A DNA stretch of 45,353 nt from Sphaerochaetaceae bacterium (GTDB lineage Bacteria; Spirochaetota; Spirochaetia; Sphaerochaetales; Sphaerochaetaceae). Below are positions 32,860 through 41,448 of the stretch, piece after piece. The notes under the pieces are model-generated. The model worked only from the letters and a program-made list of their open reading frames with translations, was not told the origin of the DNA and made no database searches. Every line of letters begins with the position of its first letter. Positions within the stretch are counted from its first letter, which is position 1. Made by a program: the position numbers and the translations under genes. The stretch covers positions 1-45,353 of the forward strand of contig JAQQAR010000060.1 of assembly GCA_028532765.1 (NCBI GenBank), in the 5' to 3' direction.

Positions 32860-34590
32860 ATGCAAGTAGTCCCGAGGGGAGAGTACCCGAGACCGAATTT
32901 TGTGAGAGAGCACTGGCTCTCTCTGAACGGAACATGGGAATTCTCATTCGATCAACCGATTTTCAATACCCAGATCACTGTTCCCTTTGTCTATGAAGCA
33001 GCAATGTCGGGAATTGGCCATACTGCATTTCATGATACGGTGTGGTATAGAAAGAAGTTCTTGCTTGATACGCAGTATACTGGGCATCGGGTCATTCTTC
33101 ACTTCGGAGCTGTTGATTATTTCTGTGAGGTCAGTGTCAATGGGAACCTGGTGCTGGCTCACGAAGGTGGACAGAATTCTTTTTCCGTTGATATTACCGA
33201 CAATGTACAGTTCGGATCTGAGGCAGTAGTAGTGCTCAAGGTCAAGGATGATCCTTACGATATGGAGATTCCTCGGGGAAAGCAGTATTGGGAAGAGAAC
33301 CCCAAGAGTATTTTTTATATGCATTCCTGTGGTATCTGGCAAAGTGTATGGGTAGAGTATGTACCCCAGAGCTATATTGCTTCAGTAAGGATTACCCCGC
33401 TCTTTGATGAAAAGGCTGTAAAATTCGATTATCGTCTTGTAGGCGAGAAAGACCATGTGTTTGAGACAGAAATCTTCTTCGAAGGGCTGTCGATAGCTTC
33501 TATTGCAGTGAATACAAAAAGCCTGAAGGGAAGCTTTAAGATTTTGCTGCAGGATACAGCACAACGACATTGGAATTTCTATGAAGATATGGCTTGGTCC
33601 CCTGAAAACCCAAGGTTGTTTGCTGTACATTTCAGCTTGAAAGGTTCCCACTCCGTTAGTGATGAGGTGCAATCATATTTTGGAATGCGAAAGATTTCCA
33701 TTGAGAATGGTATCTTCATGCTGAATAATCGACCATATTTTCAACGGTTGGTCCTTGATCAAGGGTACTGGCCAGAATCATTGATGACAGCACCTTCAGA
33801 TGATTCATTCGTTGAGGATATCAAACTCGTCAAGGCGATGGGGTTCAATGGAGTAAGAAAACATCAGAAGGTAGAGGATCCTCGGTTTCTGTTCCATGCA
33901 GATAAGATGGGGTTGTTGGTTTGGGGTGAGATTGGTTCAGCGCATAACTATTCGGTCTCCTATGCTTCAAGAATGTACAAGGAATGGATGGATGTTCTCG
34001 TACGTGACTATAATCATCCATGTATTGTTGTTTGGACTCCATTAAACGAATCATGGGGTATCCAAGAGGTATTGACGAGCAAGGAACAGCAAGCTCATTG
34101 TAATGCTCTCGTGCAAATGACAAAGTCAATCGATGGTACAAGGCTTGTTGTCGATAATGATGGTTGGGAGCACACTTGCGGTGATATTTGGTCAGTACAT
34201 GATTATGAAGGGAATGCAGAAGAGTTTGCAAAGCATTATCTAACAACCAATGCTCTTTTATCATTCAAACCCGCGGGAAAAGAACATTTTATCAATGGCT
34301 ATACATCGAACGGTAAACCGATCCTAGTGAGTGAATTTGGTGGAATCAAATTCATTGAAGAGGGTAGTGCAGATTCTCAGGAATCCTGGGGGTATACCGC
34401 TGATACAACTGCTGAATCTTTCGAGAAGCATCTTGCTTCGCTTTTTAAGGCTCTCCAAGCGAGTAGTATTGTACAAGGCTACTGCTATACCCAACTTACT
34501 GATGTTGCAACAGAGAGGAATGGATTACTCACAGAGAAGAGAGAACCCAAAATTCCGGTAGAATCTATGAAGAAGATCAACGAAGGATAG
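32860..34590 (+). CDS. Family 2 glycoside hydrolase (beta-galactosidase/glucuronidase-like)
   Basis: A 576-residue cytosolic enzyme. The N-terminal jelly roll holds PRPNFVREHWLSLNGTWEFS and DTVWYRKKF, then the immunoglobulin-like domain, then a barrel. The acid/base is Glu in WTPLNESWG (codon 34048-34050) and the nucleophile Glu in LVSEFGG (codon 34333-34335). The start is ATG 32860: GGAGG at 32850-32854 lies just before it, inside an apparent start at 32848. Shorter than LacZ and similar in size to beta-glucuronidases; substrate specificity is not readable. Last gene of the CUT1 operon; a hairpin follows. Confidence 0.88.
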   Translation: MQVVPRGEYPRPNFVREHWLSLNGTWEFSFDQPIFNTQITVPFVYEAAMSGIGHTAFHDTVWYRKKFLLDTQYTGHRVILHFGAVDYFCEVSVNGNLVLAHEGGQNSFSVDITDNVQFGSEAVVVLKVKDDPYDMEIPRGKQYWEENPKSIFYMHSCGIWQSVWVEYVPQSYIASVRITPLFDEKAVKFDYRLVGEKDHVFETEIFFEGLSIASIAVNTKSLKGSFKILLQDTAQRHWNFYEDMAWSPENPRLFAVHFSLKGSHSVSDEVQSYFGMRKISIENGIFMLNNRPYFQRLVLDQGYWPESLMTAPSDDSFVEDIKLVKAMGFNGVRKHQKVEDPRFLFHADKMGLLVWGEIGSAHNYSVSYASRMYKEWMDVLVRDYNHPCIVVWTPLNESWGIQEVLTSKEQQAHCNALVQMTKSIDGTRLVVDNDGWEHTCGDIWSVHDYEGNAEEFAKHYLTTNALLSFKPAGKEHFINGYTSNGKPILVSEFGGIKFIEEGSADSQESWGYTADTTAESFEKHLASLFKALQASSIVQGYCYTQLTDVATERNGLLTEKREPKIPVESMKKINEG

Positions 34591-34637
34591 ATTTTTGGTA
34601 TTTGACATCTAATAAACAAGACTTTGTCTTCTATGAT

Positions 34638-34665
34638 GTGGTGGCAGGAGGCTTCCTGTCACCAC
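34638..34665 (+). terminator. Hairpin closing the CUT1/GH43/GH2 operon
   Basis: A 12-bp stem GTGGTGGCAGGA / TCCTGTCACCAC with one G-U pair and loop GGCT, 47 bases after the GH2 stop. It has no T-run, so the end of transcription may need other factors. Confidence 0.5.
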
Positions 34666-34763
34666 ACTGCTATGAGTGGGCAAACTAGATACTATATGGG
34701 GTAGCGTTTGGCGCGTAGAACAGATAGCTTGTATGATTTTTCAAATGATTATTTGGTTCTATC

Positions 34764-36119
34764 TCACAGAAGCGATGTCATATACAGAGGGAGATAGATA
34801 ATATCCTCTTCTATCTTTAGGTCACTGGGATGTAATACATAGCGAGTATGTAGTTGTGCTGCAAACTTTGCCTTGAATTTCTGCAGAGATTTTAAGGAAT
34901 AATTCTTGCTGGATTTTACCTCAATAGGGCTTATGTTGTGTCTGTTGCTAATCTTGTTTTTTGCTATCAGGAAATCAATTTTCATTCGTGAAGTTATATC
35001 CTCTCGTGAGGAATTATAATAAAAGTACAGTTTATGGCCCCCTGTCACCAGCATCTGGGCCACAATATTCTCTACAATCATTCCAAGATTTACTTCAAGC
35101 TTGTCGAAGAGTATTTTCTTGTATAGCTCTTCACTCACAATTCCATTTTCATCAAATGCGTGACTGATGAGTAGACCTGTATCTGCCATATAGCATTTAA
35201 GAGTCATACGGTCCATGTTTAGTCTCAACCCAATGGTTGGTGCGCTGGAATTGTAGCAGATGTTCACAATCATGGCGTCATCTAGCCAGAAAAGAGCATC
35301 CTCGTAATCACGAAGACGTGCTTCTTTCTTTAACGAGGATACCCTGAATTTCCTATCATGCTTTTGGAGCTGTGCAGGAATATCATCGAAGATTTGCTCT
35401 GTTTTCATTTCATAGCCCTTGGCATGTTTTATAATATCAGCACGGTACAACGTGAGAATATCTCGTTTAATTCGGTCTACCCGATCGAAGTCACGAGTCC
35501 GTATATATTCTTCAACTGCTTGTGGCATTCCTCCTACGATGAGGTATTGCCTGAAGTAGTCCATGGCTTTTCTATGAAGGACCTGTCCCATCGACTTTTT
35601 CTCTGAAAAACATTTTCTTATGTAGTCCATAAGTGTTTCATTTTCTAGAGCCCAGAGGAATTCCTCGAAATCCATCGGATACATACTCAAGTGACGTTCT
35701 TCTGAAGGAATGACAATGTCTTGTACATTGGTCTTGATGCTCATAAGGGAACCTGCCTCTATATAGTCATATCTTCCATCTCCAACAAGATATTTTATGG
35801 CTGCCCGAGCTTTTGGAAAGAGTTGAACCTCATCAAGAATTATCAGGGTCTCTCGTTCATACAACTTTACATTATAATAGTTTGATAAGTATAGGAATAA
35901 GGTATCTAGGTCATTCAGATAGTTAATGAAGAGCTCCTTGACTTCCTTGTTCACGCGATTGAAGTCAATAACGATATAGCTCTTATATTCTTCCTTAGCA
36001 AACTCTTCAACTATATAACTTTTTCCGACACGACGAGCTCCATCGATAAGAAGTGCAGTACGGCCTTGTTCTTCTTGTTTCCATTTCTTCAATGCACCTG
36101 AAATTTTTCTCTTCATCAT
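34764..36119 (-). CDS. AAA-type ATPase with DUF4143 domain
   Basis: A 451-residue protein. Walker A is GARRVGKS (27-34) and Walker B TLIILDEVQLFP (91-102), followed by the GSLMSI sensor-like segment. SMYPMDFEEFLWAL and YLIVGGMPQAVEEY are conserved in the AAA_14/DUF4143 family. The C-terminal DUF4143 domain includes KIDFLIAKN and SPIEVKSSKNYSLKSL, which resembles a degenerate PD-(D/E)XK nuclease fold. The function is unknown; the genes are common accessory genes with many copies per genome. Four iterons lie immediately upstream (36133-36252), suggesting tight own control. Confidence 0.85.
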   Translation of the reverse strand: MMKRKISGALKKWKQEEQGRTALLIDGARRVGKSYIVEEFAKEEYKSYIVIDFNRVNKEVKELFINYLNDLDTLFLYLSNYYNVKLYERETLIILDEVQLFPKARAAIKYLVGDGRYDYIEAGSLMSIKTNVQDIVIPSEERHLSMYPMDFEEFLWALENETLMDYIRKCFSEKKSMGQVLHRKAMDYFRQYLIVGGMPQAVEEYIRTRDFDRVDRIKRDILTLYRADIIKHAKGYEMKTEQIFDDIPAQLQKHDRKFRVSSLKKEARLRDYEDALFWLDDAMIVNICYNSSAPTIGLRLNMDRMTLKCYMADTGLLISHAFDENGIVSEELYKKILFDKLEVNLGMIVENIVAQMLVTGGHKLYFYYNSSREDITSRMKIDFLIAKNKISNRHNISPIEVKSSKNYSLKSLQKFKAKFAAQLHTRYVLHPSDLKIEEDIIYLPLYMTSLL

Positions 36120-36132
36120 GCTGTAGTCCTAT

Positions 36133-36252
36133 AAATCACGTATTCAAGAATTTAGGAATCATAAAATGACACCTTTTCAAGAATTATTATAACACTAAAT
36201 TACACGTTATCAAGGTTTTTGAAGTGCAAAAATTACACGTTTTCAAGGTTTT
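36133..36252 (-). repeat. Four iterons upstream of the DUF4143 ATPase gene
   Basis: Two nearly identical 24-base copies AAATTACACGTTWTCAAGG plus TTTTT (36196-36219, 36229-36252) and two weaker ones (36133-36156 and about 36164-36188). The core CAC-G/C-T-x-x-TCAAG starts at 36137, 36170, 36202 and 36235, a 33-32-33 base period. Three helical turns put all four on the same face. They begin 14 bases before the start codon. The protein bound is unknown; the spacers are only about nine bases, so this is not a CRISPR array. Confidence 0.8.
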
Positions 36253-36352
36253 TAGGCCTATAACACATTTTACTGTATATATGGTATATATATAATATTT
36301 AAAATACGTTATGTACTATATCTATAGCTTGAAATCCTCGTTTTCTGCAACC

Positions 36353-37936
36353 TCATTTCTTTCCCAATTCCTTCAATGCCCTACCAGCTGCCAGTTTTCC
36401 CGTCATGACTGAGATGGGCAGCCCAGAGGGGCTGAAACTCCATTGCCCTGCTTGGCTTATGTGAGGAAGTGGGGTAATGACAGACTTGGTAATTTTCTTC
36501 ATCGAATGGATAACAGGAACCTCTCCCTCGGTGAATGCCCAACCAGTGATAGCTCCCTCACTATTGCTTGTCAGCTTTTCGATAGTACGCGGGGTGGAAG
36601 TGAAAGCATCCAGAATATGTTCTTCCAGTCCTTCATAGAGGGAGGAAGCAAGTGTTTTAATCATGTGCTCCTGGGAGAACTGCTTAGCCTCTTCATACCA
36701 ACCATCATCCTCAATACGTTTGAATAGCTCATAGGAAGCCAGTGTGCTGATAATGATAGCAGTTTTTCCAGGAGGAGCCAGATTCAGATCCCTGAGAGCT
36801 GGGATGGAAATCTCATAAGTAGTGGTTTCCAGATATGCCTTGAGATACTCCTTGATCACTTGTTTATCATGGATTGTAGGATCCAAAGCTTTTATGTCTA
36901 CCGTACTCAGTCCCTTGGTGTTAGGGGTATAGAACAAGTGAGGGGTAGAGCGTTCCTTGAAATACGATGGAGGAAGATCAGTTGCAACAAAGAGAGAGAA
37001 GATGGAGTCCCCTCCGTGCTTTGTTTCAATCAGGCAACTTGTTTTCTCTATAGTATTTTGCATTTTTGGATCACGTAGTGGATTAGTTTTAAGAATTCTG
37101 TAAAGCTGCTTTAAATCTGCTGCCCAGATAAGATGATCATATTTGATACGACCTTCAATAGTCTGTTGTTCCACATCTATCTTTGTGACAGGGTAGTTCA
37201 ACTGGATGTCCACATCATGGGAGCGAAGATAGTCCTCCAGTGCTCCAGGAAGAGCTCCCGTTCCCCCTATGGGGTACTGGTACTCGAGATACAGCCCAAA
37301 GTAACTCAAGGCAAAGAAGGTTGGGGTATCTGCAAAGAAATGCTGGGCGATGATGTCTCTCAAGGCCTGGTTGTTGGTGAATTTTTGCAAGTATTTGGCT
37401 ACCGGCTCGTTCAGCTTGCCAATTTTCCCGATGGTTTTCATATACTTGAATAACCAAGGTAAAAGGGTTTTTCGTACGTAGGAGAAATCATCATAGGAGT
37501 CGAGGAACATTGGGTTGTCGATTCCATACAATACATCCATATAGGTGGTGATCTTCTTGATCTCCTCCATGATGGCAGCAATGTCTTGCTTGTTCTGGGG
37601 ATACAGGTTTTTAAGCATTGCTTGGTAGCCAGCAAAGCTCTCTTTGCTTTCTACTACAATCTTCTCATCCCCAACTGCAAGGGTGACAGGACTTCTTACC
37701 CATGGGATTTCGATGTCCAATTGCTTCAGCATTGGGAAGATAATGCCTGAGTTTTCAATTGCCCGAATCCCCTGGTCATAGATAAACCCATCTCGCTCGA
37801 AGGAATTTACCAGTCCGCCAAGCTTCTCTTGCTGCTCGCAGAGTAGGACTGAACACCCAGAGCGGGCACAGTATGCAGAAGCCACCAATCCAGCGATTCC
37901 ACCCCCGACAACTACGACATCATAGCGTTCCTTCAT
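36353..37936 (-). CDS. Phytoene-desaturase-like FAD-dependent oxidoreductase
   Basis: A 527-residue flavoprotein of the CrtI / carotenoid isomerase / retinol saturase group. The dinucleotide-binding motif VVVVGGGIAGLVASAYCARSG lies at the N-terminus (GGGIAG 11-16), followed by the acidic residue of LLCEQQEKLGGLVNSFE. The C-terminal FAD contact GQWSFSPSGLPISVMTGKLAA is intact. GGGAGA lies before ATG 37936. No other carotenoid gene is in the window and the gene stands alone, so the substrate (carotenoid, polyene or another lipid) cannot be settled. A membrane-associated cytosolic enzyme is likely. Confidence 0.85.
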   Translation of the reverse strand: MKERYDVVVVGGGIAGLVASAYCARSGCSVLLCEQQEKLGGLVNSFERDGFIYDQGIRAIENSGIIFPMLKQLDIEIPWVRSPVTLAVGDEKIVVESKESFAGYQAMLKNLYPQNKQDIAAIMEEIKKITTYMDVLYGIDNPMFLDSYDDFSYVRKTLLPWLFKYMKTIGKIGKLNEPVAKYLQKFTNNQALRDIIAQHFFADTPTFFALSYFGLYLEYQYPIGGTGALPGALEDYLRSHDVDIQLNYPVTKIDVEQQTIEGRIKYDHLIWAADLKQLYRILKTNPLRDPKMQNTIEKTSCLIETKHGGDSIFSLFVATDLPPSYFKERSTPHLFYTPNTKGLSTVDIKALDPTIHDKQVIKEYLKAYLETTTYEISIPALRDLNLAPPGKTAIIISTLASYELFKRIEDDGWYEEAKQFSQEHMIKTLASSLYEGLEEHILDAFTSTPRTIEKLTSNSEGAITGWAFTEGEVPVIHSMKKITKSVITPLPHISQAGQWSFSPSGLPISVMTGKLAAGRALKELGKK

Positions 37937-38030
37937 AGTGCTATCTCCCAGTTTCTTGATGTAACCTTATCATTAAATATTGGGGCAGGCGAGGGAAATG
38001 TGTTTTCCTGAAAGGAAAAAACACCTGAAT

Positions 38031-38363
38031 CTACATTGGTATGCTACCGATGACGAGTCTGATGTATTTTTTTTTCGCTTCATGTAAACAGATGGAATTC
38101 TTGCCTTCAGTGCTATCAGGATGCAAGTTCTGAAAGTGATCATCAATCCATCCGCAGAGAGGGCATACTACAAACTCTGAATCAAAAGGAATAGTGTACT
38201 CTTCACAGCAGGCACATGTGCTAAAAGCAATAGGTTCTTTGCTCTCTCTACCTGCATGGACAGCTGCTTCGGCCCTTCCTTTTTCTATAAGGTCTTGTTG
38301 TACTAAATTGAAGTCCATCTGTTTAGGTCCAAAGTACCCTGAATCAGTTCCTCTTCCTCCCAT
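38031..38363 (-). CDS. CPCC-type cysteine-rich protein
   Basis: A 110-residue protein with probable zinc-binding pairs. CACCEEYTIP and VVCPLCGWIDDHFQNLHP, then GKNSICLHEAKKKYI, follow the pattern of the CPCC cysteine-rich family seen beside polymorphic toxins and in mobile regions. The first CPCC element is degenerate (CACC). The N-terminus MGGRGTDSGYFGP resembles the starts of some phage and toxin-module proteins. AAGGAG lies eight bases before ATG 38363, inside the 3' end of the DUF4417 gene, with which it overlaps by 61 bases in another frame. Last gene of a three-gene operon. Confidence 0.72.
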   Translation of the reverse strand: MGGRGTDSGYFGPKQMDFNLVQQDLIEKGRAEAAVHAGRESKEPIAFSTCACCEEYTIPFDSEFVVCPLCGWIDDHFQNLHPDSTEGKNSICLHEAKKKYIRLVIGSIPM

Positions 38364-39013
38364 ATAGTGCTCTCCTTTTTCTTCTTTTGTGGAAAACGAT
38401 CGGTTTTTATATAGATGACATTGCCATCCATCTCCGGAAAAGGCATGTCAAAACACAGTATTAGCTCGGGCGTAATTTGATTCAGCATTTCGTTATATCC
38501 AAGCATGAATGCCTCTTTGCAATGCTTACACCCAATTGTAGAGATAGCTACGACTGATCCTTTAGGAACACCCTTGAAGCAAAAATCGAAGCTCTCCTTG
38601 TTACCCCATGTTATGGTCGGCAAAACTGAGAGGCCTAATTCTTGCCAAAAAGCGCCACACCATCTGTTTCTGAAGGTATTGAAGAGTTGTATGGCAAGAG
38701 GCATATCCGTATAGAGACTGAAATCCGGGGTAAGAACGTGTTTGTATTGAGCTAGCTTTCTCAAGCAACCTTCAGGCTGGTAATAGGTATTCTCAAATTT
38801 ATCGTCATCAATGAAAAAATGGACGACCTTGTTTTTACTACGTTTGTCCTTGCATCTTGTATTGTCATAGCGAATAACACCGAGGTGTTCCAGAGAAAGC
38901 GTAGTGTTCTTCTTGAGCGTAGGAATCCCCCAAGTATTATTGGATGAGTACCTATGACGAAGAAAGTAAGGGCGATCTCTTTTAGGAGCGGGCTGTTTCC
39001 CTGATAATACCAT
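38303..39013 (-). CDS. DUF4417 family protein
   Basis: A 236-residue protein matching DUF4417: KVVHFFIDDDKFENTYYQPE, VLTPDFSLYTDMPLAIQLFN, TFRNRWCGAFWQELGLSVLP, PTITWGNKESFDFCFKG and VVAISTIGCKHCKEAFMLGY. The conserved acidic and tryptophan residues suggest an enzyme, but no reaction is known. Members are frequent in phages and mobile elements. The start ATG 39013 shares its A with the TGA of the preceding small gene (TGATG), a mark of coupled translation; the frame is open further upstream to 39040 but overlaps that gene. Confidence 0.82.
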   Translation of the reverse strand: MVLSGKQPAPKRDRPYFLRHRYSSNNTWGIPTLKKNTTLSLEHLGVIRYDNTRCKDKRSKNKVVHFFIDDDKFENTYYQPEGCLRKLAQYKHVLTPDFSLYTDMPLAIQLFNTFRNRWCGAFWQELGLSVLPTITWGNKESFDFCFKGVPKGSVVAISTIGCKHCKEAFMLGYNEMLNQITPELILCFDMPFPEMDGNVIYIKTDRFPQKKKKESTIWEEEELIQGTLDLNRWTSI

Positions 39014-39225
39014 CAATGATTGTGGCAAGAAGGGCAACAATACTTGCAGCCATCAATAGAGAAATTTGGATGTCGTACTTTTGCAATTCGTACAGCACTG
39101 TGACAGGATTGGAATGATCCAAGATATTCATAATTCTTGATTTGGTCGAAATAGTAACAGTTACGGGTGTGCACCTCATGGTCTCCATTGTCCTGCTCAC
39201 TGAGATTCAAATAATAGTCTTGCAT
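39013..39225 (-). CDS. Small Cys/His protein (HEVH-x3-C / IDGCxxC)
   Basis: A 70-residue protein with a conserved pattern: GDHEVHTRNCYYF, YLGSFQSCHSAVRIAK and SIDGCKYCCPSCHNH at the end. The Cys and His spacing suggests one zinc site. The family is a widespread small hypothetical group without known function. AGGAGG lies six bases before ATG 39225, so it is certainly translated. First gene of the trio with DUF4417 and the CPCC protein; the stop overlaps the DUF4417 start. Confidence 0.75.
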   Translation of the reverse strand: MQDYYLNLSEQDNGDHEVHTRNCYYFDQIKNYEYLGSFQSCHSAVRIAKVRHPNFSIDGCKYCCPSCHNH

Positions 39226-39547
39226 TATATGCCTCCTAACATTCCCTTTGTTAGGTAGCTCAATGGTGTTTGTATTCTAGGGATTTGTATGATGGTTAAA
39301 AAATAAATCCAAAATTGTAATTTGTAAATGATTATTTAGAAATAAATTATATAGAAGATGGTGTTTCTTATTTTATTGACGAACAAATGTCATATTCATG
39401 TAATATGCTATATATTCATCATGCTTGGACTTTAAATAATATCAGTTGTAACTAGTGAATGCTTGTTCTGAATAATGAACATCTTCTATCAATTTGCTTG
39501 ATTCAACCCGCTTAGGAATCTATGCTTAACCTCAGGGGGAACCAGAA
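39226..39547. other. AT-rich divergent intergenic region
   Basis: This 322-base gap separates the minus-strand trio from the plus-strand trio. It contains one good plus-strand promoter (39376-39404). I see no open gene, tRNA, riboswitch-like fold or long inverted repeat. Confidence 0.6.
39376..39404 (+). promoter_or_regulatory. Promoter for the plus-strand unknown trio
   Basis: TTGACG (39376-39381), 17 bases, TGTAAT (39399-39404). The expected start near 39411 gives a leader of about 137 bases before ATG 39548, long enough for regulation but with no recognised structure. Confidence 0.6.
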
Positions 39548-40114
39548 ATGATGTTACTACATACGTGTGACCGATGTACTCAGGAAGCGGACCATCATAT
39601 TGAGAAAGCTGATAAAACGGTGCTGCATCTCTGTTGGGATTGTTACAATGCCTATGTTTGTGAGCGACTGGGGTTGGATGTAGCCAATTACGCCCACCCG
39701 AAGACCATTGCAGTGGATGGACAACGGTTCAAGGTGAAGGCAGAGGTTTATGAGGACGGGGTGACCTACTATGCCTACAAGGGGAAGGGAAATGCACTAA
39801 AGACCATCTCTTTCATAGCTCCCTTGGAGATGGATGGAAAAACTGCCATGGAGGAACTCAAGGAGCGAGTGAGCAGGTTCCTGATTACCCCAACCTTGAT
39901 TGATGAGTTCTTGCTCGCTCCCATGGGAGTGTTTGGCATCGAGTATGATGAAGATGCTCTCGATCAGATGGCCTTCATCATTGATGGTGAGCGATATGAT
40001 AGTGAAGATTTTCTTGATCTGTTGCAGGATTATCGTGGAAGCAATTTCATCTACCTAACTGAATCGAGGCTCCCACCACCTGATGCCCAGTTCTTTGGGC
40101 GTGAGGATCAGTAA
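39548..40114 (+). CDS. Zinc-ribbon protein of unknown function
   Basis: A 188-residue protein. Residues 5-35 hold two CxxC pairs, CDRC (7-10) and CWDC (29-32), the latter in LCWDCYNAYV, so one zinc ribbon is expected. The remainder (KTIAVDGQRFKVKAEVYEDG onward) is a mixed alpha/beta acidic domain with no motif I recognise; similar proteins are annotated as hypothetical. AGGGGGAACC lies upstream of ATG 39548. It is followed 11 bases later by the helical protein gene, likely the same transcript. Confidence 0.65.
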   Translation: MMLLHTCDRCTQEADHHIEKADKTVLHLCWDCYNAYVCERLGLDVANYAHPKTIAVDGQRFKVKAEVYEDGVTYYAYKGKGNALKTISFIAPLEMDGKTAMEELKERVSRFLITPTLIDEFLLAPMGVFGIEYDEDALDQMAFIIDGERYDSEDFLDLLQDYRGSNFIYLTESRLPPPDAQFFGREDQ

Positions 40115-40124
40115 ACGTATAGTC

Positions 40125-41405
40125 ATGATAGAAAACCTCCCCACGTTGTTACAAAAGGCTAGCAAGGATTCCTTGATTGATTTTCTCATGCAGGAAGCTG
40201 GAAAAGATGCATCTCTTGCAAGACGTTTACATATTGCATTCGGTGAGGAAACGATCTCGCCGAATGTTGATGTGATACGTAATTTATTACAAGTATCCCT
40301 CACTGATCTTGAGTATGACAGCTATGATGATCTTGGCTTTAGCCAGGAAAGCGAGCAATTCCTTGACAGTTACTTCCATGACATAGAGGTAGCTATTGCT
40401 CACACGCAGTTTTCCTACGCAACCCAACTGTGTCTCTTGTTGGATGAGACTCTTCCGCTGCTACAGCATATGGATTATCAATACGATATGCTCTATGAGA
40501 GGCTGAAGCAATGCTGTAATGCAATTGCTGATGCTGCTATTCCTATTTCCGATAAGCAATCACTCTATGCTCTTCTCTTAGATTATGACAATTTGACGCC
40601 AACGAGAATACGGCTAATGACTGCTATGATAACTGAAGAAAAGCAAGCACAGCAGCTTCGTGAGATGATTGTAGAGGAGGGGAGTGAAGTTGAGGAACTT
40701 ACTTTCCTCCTTCTCATTCGCACAGCGAGCAAGGAAGAGCAACGCCAATATTTATTGGATCATGGATATGAGCCGGAATTCTGGAAACTTTCCATTGAAA
40801 AGGCTATACAGGAAGAGCGCAAGAATGAAGCAATTGAGTTGGCTCAGGAAGCAAATAGACGATTCAAGTACAGTCATATATTCTCAGAATATCTTTTCAG
40901 ACTTTATAAGGAGATGGGGGATCGTCAAGGTGCACTTGATGCTGCTTTTAATTTGATTGCAAAAGGTGAATCTCATTATGTCACTGAACTCAAGGCACTC
41001 AGCACGCCAGACTCCTGGAAAACTACCCTTGAGTTGCTCTGTGATGCAATGGAAGGTAAATCGTTCCATGTGGTTAGGTTCCTGCCTGAACTTCTGATCG
41101 AGGAAGGCAACTATGAGAGAATGCTATGGTATGTGAAGCAATTTCCCAAGGAATCCCTTCGCTATTATAAGTATTTGGTCCCAACATATGCTGCTGAGTT
41201 GATAGAACTCCTTGTTCAGCAGAGTCTTCATATGGTGAGTGAAGAGAGTTCAAGATATGCATTTACCGAGCTTGCCAATACGCTGAAAGTACTGAAATCC
41301 ATTGGTGGAGAAAAAGAGATGCAACATTGCATCGATGTCTTGTTAGAGCAATATCCTAGGAAAATGATGCTGAAACAAGAGCTTAGGAAAGCTGGTTTGT
41401 TGTAG
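40125..41405 (+). CDS. Helical-repeat protein of unknown function
   Basis: A 426-residue acidic protein made almost wholly of helices, probably TPR- or HEAT-like: IEKAIQEERKNEAIELAQEA and LFRLYKEMGDRQGALDAAFN have the spacing of helical hairpins. No catalytic motif is seen. ATG 40125 is the first in-frame ATG after the preceding stop; it has no strong ribosome site, so translation may rely on coupling to the gene ending at 40114. The N-terminal LIDFLMQEAGKDASLARRLH resembles the protein at 1758-2276. It probably acts as a scaffold for a partner protein. Confidence 0.65.
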   Translation: MIENLPTLLQKASKDSLIDFLMQEAGKDASLARRLHIAFGEETISPNVDVIRNLLQVSLTDLEYDSYDDLGFSQESEQFLDSYFHDIEVAIAHTQFSYATQLCLLLDETLPLLQHMDYQYDMLYERLKQCCNAIADAAIPISDKQSLYALLLDYDNLTPTRIRLMTAMITEEKQAQQLREMIVEEGSEVEELTFLLLIRTASKEEQRQYLLDHGYEPEFWKLSIEKAIQEERKNEAIELAQEANRRFKYSHIFSEYLFRLYKEMGDRQGALDAAFNLIAKGESHYVTELKALSTPDSWKTTLELLCDAMEGKSFHVVRFLPELLIEEGNYERMLWYVKQFPKESLRYYKYLVPTYAAELIELLVQQSLHMVSEESSRYAFTELANTLKVLKSIGGEKEMQHCIDVLLEQYPRKMMLKQELRKAGLL

Positions 41406-41448
41406 AAATATATGGTATAAGGAGATAGGAAAAGGAGAAGGTAGCTAG

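Noticed and set aside
36196-36252. Two 24-base near-identical repeats as a CRISPR fragment
   Set aside because: The spacer between copies is nine bases, the weaker copies keep the same period, and no cas gene is near. They fit operator iterons.
39411-39547. Possible riboswitch in the 137-base leader before the zinc-ribbon gene
   Set aside because: No conserved aptamer motif or terminator/antiterminator pair could be seen by eye.
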